Below are positions 1 to 6,400 of a stretch of DNA of 8,669 nt, one piece after another. Origin of the DNA: Bryobacteraceae bacterium (GTDB lineage: Bacteria; Acidobacteriota; Terriglobia; Bryobacterales; Bryobacteraceae); assembly GCA_030036985.1 (NCBI GenBank), contig JASHSD010000851.1, forward strand, positions 1-8,669, read 5' to 3'. Position 1 is the stretch's first letter. The number at the start of each line of letters is the position of its first letter. Made by a program: the position numbers and the translations under genes. The notes under the pieces were generated by a model, which was not told the origin of the DNA, searched no databases, and saw nothing but the letters and a program-made list of their open reading frames with translations.

Positions 1-9
1 ACCCGTTCA

Positions 10-68
10 ACCACTCCCTTGCGGTCGTGGCTCAGAAGCCCGTTCCGAGCCGCGCGCAAGCAAGCGGT
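10..68. repeat. Imperfect intergenic inverted repeat downstream of the exporter operon
   Basis: The arms are 10-33 and 47-68, separated by a 13-base loop (34-46). Read on the minus strand, 10-33 matches the plus-strand arm at about 19 of 22 aligned positions. The shared blocks are GAGCC, CG, CGCAAG, AG and GGT; the differences are two short substitutions, one two-base change and one two-base indel. The element starts 15 bases past the stop codon of the permease gene, so on the minus-strand transcript it could form a long stem that ends transcription or protects the 3' end. No T-run follows it on either strand. From memory, similar motifs (core close to GGTCGCGGCTC) are scattered between genes in Solibacter-like genomes; this was not checked. 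The inverted repeat is directly visible; its role is inferred. Confidence 0.55.
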
Positions 69-81
69 TTTTCGCATGCTT
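58..81. terminator. Possible stem-loop just after the permease stop codon
   Basis: Bases 58-66 can pair with 73-81 over nine positions with one mismatch, leaving a six-base A/T-rich loop (67-72). It begins two bases beyond the stop codon of the permease gene, a usual place for a 3' hairpin. There is no U-tract after it on the minus-strand transcript (GCGCGC follows), so it is not a canonical intrinsic terminator. It competes with the larger inverted repeat at 10-68 because the two share bases 58-68. Confidence 0.25.
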
Positions 82-83
82 TC

Positions 84-1751
84 TCAGGTTAAATCCAGAA
101 CCTGAATTTCCGGCTCACTGGCGTCAAACAGTACGGCGGAGGCCGCGGGATGCCTGCGTTGGCACAACGCCAGTACATTCGCCGCCAGGATGAAAAACCA
201 CAAGCCAAGTGTGCGGTTGCGGTCGATCCATCGCTCCAGATCGGCCATGTGGAAGCTCCAGGTGGTAAATCCGTAGAGATAGAACGCCGCGAGCAGGGCC
301 AGATTCACTTTGCCTGGGAAATAAGAGCAGGTGAACGGTACTTTATGAAAGCTCCAGAACAACAGTTCGATCAACAGCGCGCCCCCGAATAACTGACAAA
401 GCATGTGCATTGCGCCGGCGCGCAGGCCCCAAAAGGCGATCTCGAACGGCAGAATCAGGGTGACGGCGGGAAGCAAGCCGCCGGCCAGCACTCGTTTGCG
501 CGTAGCGCCGCGGGAGACCTCGGCCCACTGCGACTCGGTGATGCGAAACAGCCAGTTCGATGCGAGTTCGGCGGGAAACTGCAGCGCGGCGCGAAATCCG
601 GATACCACGAAGAAGGCAATCAGGAAGGGCAAGGCGCGAAGTCCGTCACGTGATACGCCAAGCCTGCCCGCGTGAACCGTCAGCGTGACTAATAATCCGA
701 ATGAGATCCCGACCGAGAGGTAGGTGGCGAGGAAGAGGCGATGCGTCGTGCTCCGCGCCAGGATGCGGCCGCTGAAGTCGTAAATCGCGCGTTCCTCGGG
801 CGACCGAATCAGACGGCCGACAACGGGGATTGAAGGAGCGCGCGACGATGTGTCTTCCGATTCCAGCGTGCGCCGGTAGTGGCGGCGAAAACCGAAGGTC
901 CACGACAGCGCGAAGACGACGGCGGACACGGCGAGGGCTTCGGCGGCGAAGATGCCGTATCGCGCGAACGCCGGGTCGCCGCCGGGCAGCAGCAGATCGT
1001 AGAGCGCAGTGAACCATACCGGCGGAATCAGATAGAGCCACCGGACATGCGTTTCCGCCATCGGCCGCAGCAGCAGCATATACACGGGAAAGGTGAGCAG
1101 CGCGACGATCATGAGGCTCATGCCGAGCATTTGGATCGCGGGCGAGATGCGGCGGAAAAACGCAGGTGTGGTCAGGTTGATCAGAACGCCCTGAAACGCG
1201 GCCACGGCCAGGAAAGCGAACAACGACGCGCTCACCGTTGCCGCGATCTGGGTGGCGGTCAATCGAAGAATCCCCGTAGCTCCGATTTTCGGGATCGCCA
1301 TCGAGAACACGGGCAACAGCAGCGTGGGAAAAAGATTCACGGCCGCGATCAGCGTCAGCAGAAAAACCGCGATTGCCGCGAATTTCGCCAGAAACAAATC
1401 TCGCAGGCGAATGGGAAACGGAGCGAGGACGAGGAAATCCCGGCGATCCGGAAAGAGCAAGTCCCATTCGAAAATGGTGGCGAAGCCTGCGACGGTGAAA
1501 GAGTACGCCGGAAAGAAGAGGCGGTAGCCGCGGACCGTCCAGTCGATTTCAAGGCTCGGATGTTGGACCGACAGCCGATTGAACACCGGCAGCAGAAAAA
1601 TCGCCACAAACAGGCCGGGCGTGGCAACAGCGCCGATGACCTGAGAGACGTTCGTTTCGAAGCCGCAATCGGGAGCCACGGTGTCGTTCTCCAGGAAACG
1701 CCCGCGAAAGATATCGAACAGGAGACGGAAATTCGGCTGGTCGGTCGTCAT
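84..1751 (-). CDS. ABC-2-type exporter permease, about 12 membrane segments
   Basis: This 555-residue, strongly hydrophobic integral membrane protein is the probable channel subunit of the ABC exporter whose ATPase is encoded just upstream. Likely membrane segments are near residues 39-58, 78-97, 123-148, 166-190, 207-228, 265-287, 337-360, 371-388, 422-444, 450-468, 483-500 and 513-530. They form two groups of six, separated by a charged, probably cytoplasmic region around residues 288-336 (HYRRTLESED followed by a proline/arginine-rich part). That suggests a duplicated or fused double-length permease, larger than the usual six-span ABC-2 subunit. There is no signal peptide and no large extracytoplasmic domain as in MacB. 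The ATG start lies 7 bases after the ATPase stop with only a weak Shine-Dalgarno, so coupled translation is likely. I recognise the general class from context and topology, not a named family, and the substrate is unknown. Confidence 0.72.
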   Translation of the reverse strand: MTTDQPNFRLLFDIFRGRFLENDTVAPDCGFETNVSQVIGAVATPGLFVAIFLLPVFNRLSVQHPSLEIDWTVRGYRLFFPAYSFTVAGFATIFEWDLLFPDRRDFLVLAPFPIRLRDLFLAKFAAIAVFLLTLIAAVNLFPTLLLPVFSMAIPKIGATGILRLTATQIAATVSASLFAFLAVAAFQGVLINLTTPAFFRRISPAIQMLGMSLMIVALLTFPVYMLLLRPMAETHVRWLYLIPPVWFTALYDLLLPGGDPAFARYGIFAAEALAVSAVVFALSWTFGFRRHYRRTLESEDTSSRAPSIPVVGRLIRSPEERAIYDFSGRILARSTTHRLFLATYLSVGISFGLLVTLTVHAGRLGVSRDGLRALPFLIAFFVVSGFRAALQFPAELASNWLFRITESQWAEVSRGATRKRVLAGGLLPAVTLILPFEIAFWGLRAGAMHMLCQLFGGALLIELLFWSFHKVPFTCSYFPGKVNLALLAAFYLYGFTTWSFHMADLERWIDRNRTLGLWFFILAANVLALCQRRHPAASAVLFDASEPEIQVLDLT

Positions 1752-1758
1752 CGGCGGC

Positions 1759-2532
1759 TCACGGCCTGCTCACGAGTTCCGCGATGTCGCGGGCGCGGGA
1801 TTCCATGTCGCCCTGCTCGATGAGCTGCTTGAAAATTTCTTCGAGATTGGGCAGATGCATCAGGCCGCGCAGACTGGTGACCGAATCGTCGGCAACGACG
1901 CGGCCCTGGTAGATGACGATGATGTGCTCGCAAACCTTCTCCACCAGTTCGAGAACGTGCGAGATGTAGAGCACCGCCTTGCCGCGCGCGGCGAGCGTGC
2001 GCAGCAGATATCGGAACAGCAGGGAATTGGCGATGTCGAGACCGGATTGCGCTTCGTCGAAGATCAGAACGTCGGGATCGTGCAGCAGGGCGGCTGCGAT
2101 CAGCACCCGCTGCTTCATGCCTTTCGAATAGGCCGAGATGGGCGCCCAGCGGGCTTCACGCAGCGAGAGAAGTTCGAGCAGCTCGTTGGCTTTGGCTGTG
2201 GCGCGGTCGAAGGGAATCGCGCGCAGGCCGGCGGCCAGCTGCAGGTATTCGAGGCCGGTCAGATAGCCGTAGAGGTTCGGCTCCTCGGGGACGTATCCGA
2301 GCCGGTGCTTGAAATCGAGGGCGCCATCGCCGGAGCGAATATTGCGGCCCTGGAAGAGGATCTCGCCTTCGGTGGGATGCAGCAGTCCGGTCATCATTTT
2401 GACTGTTGTCGATTTGCCGGAGCCGTTGGGGCCGAGATAGCCGGTGATCTCGCCCGCGCGGACGGTGAAGTTCACGTGGTCCACGACGGTGAGGCTACGG
2501 AAGCGTTTCGTCAGTCCACGGGCTTCGAGCAT
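1759..2532 (-). CDS. ABC transporter ATP-binding protein
   Basis: This 257-residue cytoplasmic ATPase should power the permease encoded 7 bases downstream. All nucleotide-binding motifs are present in order: Walker A GPNGSGKST at residues 34-42, Q-loop region YVPEEPNLYG at 80-89, signature YSKGM at 135-139, Walker B VLIFDE at 155-160 with the catalytic glutamate, D-loop SGLD at 163-166 and the switch histidine at 192 (YISH). It resembles the CcmA/NatA type of single-domain exporter ATPases, with a short C-terminal extension (about 220-257) after the core. Two details are off consensus. Glutamate sits where the Q-loop glutamine is expected, and DEAQSGLD replaces the common DEPTSGLD. Neither need abolish activity. 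The ATG is preceded by AAGGGG six bases upstream and lies three bases after the stop of the prefix protein. The substrate cannot be deduced. Confidence 0.95.
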   Translation of the reverse strand: MLEARGLTKRFRSLTVVDHVNFTVRAGEITGYLGPNGSGKSTTVKMMTGLLHPTEGEILFQGRNIRSGDGALDFKHRLGYVPEEPNLYGYLTGLEYLQLAAGLRAIPFDRATAKANELLELLSLREARWAPISAYSKGMKQRVLIAAALLHDPDVLIFDEAQSGLDIANSLLFRYLLRTLAARGKAVLYISHVLELVEKVCEHIIVIYQGRVVADDSVTSLRGLMHLPNLEEIFKQLIEQGDMESRARDIAELVSRP

Positions 2533-2535
2533 TAT

Positions 2536-2892
2536 CTACCCCTTCATGCGCAGCGTGATCAGACCGTGGAGAACGCCGTGGGGAATCGATTCGGCGAAGG
2601 ACGCCAGCGCGAGAACGCTGCCGATCGCCGCCAGATGCAACGCCAGGGAAACCGCCGGGGCGACCAGGGCCTGGTTGGCAATGCGTCCCGGCAACGCGAT
2701 GCGCAAGACCTCGGACGCGGCGCTCCACCACACGCCGATCACATCGCCCATCCGCCCGTTTTCGCAGGCGTCCGCAAGGTCCTCGGTGAAAACCGCGGCC
2801 ATTTCTTCGCCGTATTGACAGCGCAGATCGAAAGGGTAGAGCACGAGGACGGCCCGGTAAATGGCAGTGCTGAATTGCACGAAGTGGGTCAT
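2536..2892 (-). CDS. Small membrane protein with a stand-alone 'permease prefix' type domain
   Basis: The protein has 118 residues. Residues 11-42 carry the pattern Y-R-x(4)-LYP-x(2)-LR-x(2)-YGEEM-x(3)-F-x(3)-L-x-DA, which resembles the short prefix domain found at the N-terminus of many large acidobacterial ABC permeases controlled by PadR regulators. Here the domain is an independent gene instead of being fused to the permease. One hydrophobic segment at about 76-100 probably anchors it in the inner membrane, with a short C-terminal tail. Its start codon overlaps the PadR stop in ATGA, GGAG lies eight bases before the ATG, and the ATPase gene starts three bases after its stop, so it is embedded in the operon. 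A plausible role is an accessory or assembly subunit of the exporter, but this is inferred from position and the motif. The family assignment is from memory; otherwise it is a hypothetical protein. Confidence 0.7.
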   Translation of the reverse strand: MTHFVQFSTAIYRAVLVLYPFDLRCQYGEEMAAVFTEDLADACENGRMGDVIGVWWSAASEVLRIALPGRIANQALVAPAVSLALHLAAIGSVLALASFAESIPHGVLHGLITLRMKG

Positions 2893-3230
2893 GATGTCGA
2901 CTCCACCGAGCGCAGCCGCATGGCTTTGGCTTTGCGCACCATGGCTTCCATGCGCGCCAGTTCTTCGTTGAGGACGGCGCTGCCGTCGCCGGTAAGCCGG
3001 TAATAACGGCGGCGGCTGTCGCTGTCGGCAGGGCCCGCGACCTCTTTGATCCAGGCGTTTTCGAGCAGCCGCTGGATGGTGGTGTAAAGCGTGGCGGGGC
3101 CCATTTTGAAGCCGCCGTCGGAGAGTTTGCGGGTCTCCTGCATGATGGCGTAGCCGTGTTTGGCGCCGCCGGCGAGCGCGAAGAGGATGAGGAAAGCCGC
3201 GGGGGCGAGAGGAAGGTCCGATCGGGCCAT
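2889..3230 (-). CDS. PadR-family transcriptional regulator
   Basis: This 113-residue protein is a compact winged-helix DNA-binding repressor of the short PadR class. The N-terminus LPLAPAAFLILFALAGG (6-22) with HGYAI (25-29) is the typical first part of the fold. The recognition-helix region GPATLYTTIQRLLENAWI is at 44-61, the wing SRRRYYRLTGDG at 72-83, and a charged C-terminal helix (84-105) should form the dimer contact. It heads the exporter operon and probably represses it, with ligand binding relieving repression. The start at 3230 is well fixed: an in-frame TGA lies five codons upstream and the family alignment begins at residue 1. No Shine-Dalgarno is present, and the promoter -10 element ends only six bases before the ATG, so the mRNA is probably leaderless. 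The stop overlaps the next gene in ATGA. The inducing compound is unknown. Confidence 0.93.
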   Translation of the reverse strand: MARSDLPLAPAAFLILFALAGGAKHGYAIMQETRKLSDGGFKMGPATLYTTIQRLLENAWIKEVAGPADSDSRRRYYRLTGDGSAVLNEELARMEAMVRKAKAMRLRSVESTS

Positions 3231-3236
3231 GCGCGA

Positions 3237-3266
3237 TTTATATCATTTTGTGATATATCGTGTCAA
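3237..3266 (-). promoter_or_regulatory. Sigma-70-type promoter of the PadR-exporter operon
   Basis: On the minus strand a perfect -35 TTGACA (3261-3266) is followed by an 18-base spacer and a -10 TATAAA (3237-3242). The AT-rich promoter stands out from its GC-rich surroundings. Only six bases (TCGCGC) separate the -10 from the ATG at 3230, so the predicted transcription start falls on or within a few bases of the start codon. The inference is strong from the motif match, but no start site has been measured. Confidence 0.78.
3239..3257. promoter_or_regulatory. Probable PadR operator
   Basis: A perfect inverted repeat has 7-base arms TATATCA (3239-3245) and TGATATA (3251-3257) around a five-base centre TTTTG. 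It occupies most of the spacer and overlaps the -10 element of the PadR promoter, so a bound dimer would block RNA polymerase. Dyad-symmetric AT-rich operators at their own promoters are usual for PadR repressors. Autoregulation is inferred from position and symmetry. Confidence 0.75.
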
Positions 3267-3279
3267 GGAGGGAGAGTAA

Positions 3280-3324
3280 ATGGGGGGCGCGCGCCCTCAC
3301 TCGCAGCGGGAAGCGCGGAAATAA
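3280..3324 (+). other. Doubtful 14-codon ORF with a strong Shine-Dalgarno
   Basis: The plus strand has AAGGAGG at 3265-3271, eight bases before an ATG at 3280, and the frame runs 14 codons (MGGARPHSQREARK) to a TAA at 3322-3324. A hairpin plus T-run on the same strand follows at 3351-3372. Together these look like a tiny divergent unit opposite the PadR gene. I find no convincing plus-strand promoter, the peptide resembles nothing I know, and a purine-rich tract can mimic a Shine-Dalgarno by chance. The 12-base palindrome at 3285-3296 inside it would also be a hairpin in the message. It may be noise. Confidence 0.15.
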
Positions 3325-3350
3325 CTGGGCAGTTCGATGTGCTTCGGACA

Positions 3351-3372
3351 CGCGACTTCAGTCGCGTTTTTT
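3351..3372 (+). terminator. Intrinsic-terminator-like hairpin with T-run, plus strand
   Basis: The stem CGCGAC/GTCGCG (3351-3356 and 3361-3366) closes a TTCA loop and is followed directly by six T residues (3367-3372), the classic layout of a rho-independent terminator for plus-strand transcription. No established plus-strand gene lies upstream in this window, so it may mainly block antisense transcription into tamB. Confidence 0.5.
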
Positions 3373-3384
3373 AAACGTAACGGC

Positions 3385-3406
3385 GAAAGACGCGACTGAA
3401 GTCGCG
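3385..3406 (-). terminator. Likely terminator of the chaperone-tamB transcript
   Basis: On the minus strand the right arm of the inverted repeat forms the stem CGCGAC/GTCGCG with a TTCA loop, five bases after the tamB stop codon. It is followed by TCTTTC (3390-3385), a weak U-rich tract. The full 21-bp stem may form instead. Position fits termination before the PadR promoter; efficiency is uncertain because the U-tract is broken by C residues. Confidence 0.4.
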
Positions 3407-3411
3407 TGTCC

Positions 3412-6400
3412 TTAATGGAATTGGCGCTTGTAGAAAAAATTCAGGCTGAAGATGCCGTATTCGTCGCGCGTGGCGACCGCGGACCACATGGGACTGAACG
3501 CCCACTCCATACGGATGACGGTAGAGTTCGGCTGATCCACGGCCTGCACATAGGTGAAGGTCAGGTTGTTCGTGATGCGCTGCTCGACGGCCAGACGCGC
3601 GGTCGGGACCTGGGATCCCGTAGTGAATGTAGGCGCGATCTGCAATTGAGTGATTCCGAATACGCGCTGTAACTGATTGGCGACGGGGTTGGCCACGGCC
3701 TGCCCCACAATCGCGGATTCGCCCATCTGCTCGACGCCCTGCTGCGGCTGCGGGGGTTGATTCGCGAGCAGAGTCGGATCGCTGGTCGGCGTCGCGCCGG
3801 TGGCAAGCAGGGAGATGATTTCCTGAAACGGCAGAGGCGGGTTCGACGTGTAGCTGAGCTTCATATTGTCGATGGGTCCGGCGACGTGAACGGTTACCGT
3901 GACGCCCTGCGTCTGCGCTTCCAGCGTCAGGTCGAGAATGGGCTCGATCTGCACACGGTTGTAGAACGAAACGGTTCCGGTATCCACGGTATAGGTGGTG
4001 CCGAAGAACAGAAGCTTGCCGCTGCTCACCTCGACTCGCCCCAGCACGGCGGGCTGGTTGGCCGAGCCGACAATGCGCAGGTCGATATCGGTCTCCAGGT
4101 TTTGCGAAAGCGAGGACTGCACCGTCATGCCGGGCAGGCTGCGCACGCGCAGTTCGAGCTTCATGTTCGAGAGGAACGGCGACGGCGTCTGCGGCGACTG
4201 CACGGGCGGAGCGGAACGCGTCAGGATGGATCCGAAGTCGCTTCGCGCCGCATAGCTGATCCGATCCACCGTGGCCGTGCCGGTGATGCGGCTGCCTTCG
4301 GTGGAGCCGGAAAGGGTGGCATCGGCGCCGACGGTGATGCTCACGCCCTGCTGCACATTGACGCGAACGTTCGAAGCCTTCGCCTGCAGCGCAAACCGCG
4401 GGATGTCGGTGAACGAACCGGAGCCGGTGATGGTGAGCTTCCCGCCGTTGGCGTCGGCGGTCAGGGTGCGGATGCGGGCGCCGTTGCCCGTAAACACGAT
4501 GGCGCCGTTTGCGTTGGAAACGCCGACGGGCAGAGACAGGGCGCTGAAGGATACGTTCTGAAGGGCGAGTTGTCCATTGACAAGCGGCTTGGGCAGATCG
4601 CCCCGGACTGTCGCGGCGAAGGTGACATCGCCCGTGGAGTAAACGTCGCTATCGAAGTCCTTTGCCACGCCGACGTCCATGTTGGCGCGAAGATTCAGGT
4701 TGAGATTCCTGCCCTGAATTGACGCGGAGCCGGTCGCCTGGATATCGGTTTTGGGGCCGGTGATGTGGGCGTTCTGTATCCGAACCACGCCTTGATTGAG
4801 AGCCACCTGAATCGGTCCCTGGTTGGCGATGGTGATGGGGCGCTCGGCGCGGCCGCGGGGAACGGTGCTGAAGTTGAGCCTGGTCAGTTCGAGCGAGCCG
4901 TTGAGCCGCGCCGAGTCGAGCAACGGACCACGTATGGCGACATCGCCGTCCGCGGCCGCTTCGAACATGGGTTTGCCGGAACTCTGTTGGCCGATCAGAT
5001 CCGCTATGCGGCTCCAGGCGGCATTGCGGATGGAGAGACGCGCATCCACCGGATATTGCGGCGTGAGGGTAGCGTTCCCGCTGCCTTCGATCGCGGCGCC
5101 GGCGAGATTCGAATCGAGCGCAAAGGTGACGCGCTGCCCCTGCGTGTTCGCGGTGAGTTTCAGACTGCCGAACTGTTTGCCTTCGACCGTGATGCCGTTG
5201 GCGGAAATATTTGCGTTCACGGCTTTGATCAGAATGGCCGGACTTGCGGTTTGCAGAGTAACCGCGCCGTTTGCGTTGACATCGAGAGTGCCGCCGATGC
5301 CCGCGCGCAGCCGCTGCGCGGCGGCGATCTGCGCCAGATTCAGACGATTGCCGGCCAGCGTGAATCGCGCCTGGCCGGTGTGGAAATTATCGACCGGGTG
5401 GTCGAAATGCGCCGTGGCATCGATACGCGAAGGGCCGGAGACGACTTCGAACTGCGGGACATCGATGCTCTGCGGGAGATACGTCATCTGCAGGCGCGCC
5501 TGATCGATTTTTTCGCCGTACACGGAGCCGTTGGCCAGGCTGAGCTGCGCGCTGCCCTGCGGCGCTGCGATCGTGCCGTCGAAATGAGCCGAGCCGGAGA
5601 GGATGCCGCGCGCGGGAATTGCAGTTTCATCCGCCGCTGCCAGCACACGCTGGACGGGCAGAGCGGCGATGCGCAGGTCGGCGTTCGTCGGATAATTCGG
5701 CGCCAGCTGCGTATTGCCGTTGGCCTGAATATTGGAGCCGGCAAAGTCGGAAGTAAGGTTATAGGTTACGTTTTGACCGCTGGTGCGCGCGGTCGCGGTG
5801 AGATCGCCGTACTGGAAACCGCGCACATCGACGGACTTCGCCGAGACGTCGGCATTCACGGAGTTCAACAGCAGTTTCGGCTGCGCCTCTTGCAATGTGC
5901 CGTTGACATCGGCATCGAGAGTCACCGTGCCCGCGATCTTGCCCGCCGATTTCTCGACCAGCGGCATGCGCGCCAGATTGAGCGTGCCGGATCGAAACTG
6001 CGCATGCAGTTGTCCCGTGGTGAAGCTGTCGCGGGGATGGCGGAATTCGGCCGTCAGATCGACGCGCCCGGCGGGGGTGTCGATGTAGGCGACGGGTATT
6101 GTCGCGAGGCGGTCCGTCAGATTCGCCTGGAGTTGAATGCGATTGAACGGCTCGCTGTCGACCATGCCGTTCACGGCCTGAATCGTCGCCGCGCCCACGG
6201 GATCGCCCCAGGTTCCGGTCACGCGCGCCGAAGCCGACAGCGCGCCGGAGTATTCGGATGCGCTTTGGCCTGCGAGAGCCGTTACGTCGGCGAGATCGCC
6301 GTCGCTGATGCCCGCGTTCACGTTTATGGGCGATCGCGGCACGGGCTTCCAATCGCGCAGCCCGATGCTTGCGTTGGCCGTAGCGCGCATCATGCCGCGA

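Larger units (their letters stand above)
3346..3411. repeat. Perfect 21-bp inverted repeat, REP/BIME-like, abutting the tamB stop codon
   Basis: Arms 3346-3366 and 3391-3411 are exact reverse complements over 21 bases, with a 24-base spacer (3367-3390). Each arm also contains its own palindrome, CGCGAC-TTCA-GTCGCG or its complement, so the element is two head-to-head small hairpins as in BIME-type repeats. The right arm ends at 3411 and the tamB stop codon is 3412-3414, leaving no gap. I suspect from memory that the CGCGACTTCAGTCGCG core is dispersed in acidobacterial intergenic DNA; this was not checked. Likely roles are 3'-end formation or protection of the tamB message and separation of the two operons. 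Confidence 0.85.

Noticed and set aside
1..105. Open plus-strand frames entering from the left edge, e.g. ending at TGA 103-105
   Set aside because: They are 28-34 codons long, arginine-rich or repeat-derived, and cover the inverted repeat at 10-68, so they are more simply explained by the repeat than by a gene.
879..1823. A 314-codon plus-strand frame and a 273-codon minus-strand frame inside the permease gene (the latter at 646-1467)
   Set aside because: Both translate to Arg/Gln/Pro/His-rich low-complexity sequence typical of shifted GC-rich frames, while the 555-residue frame gives a coherent membrane protein.
1681..3003. A 440-codon open frame on the plus strand across the ABC ATPase and prefix genes
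   Set aside because: It runs over several genes whose minus-strand products have intact motifs and tight junctions. Its composition is that of a mirror frame and it has no recognisable domain.
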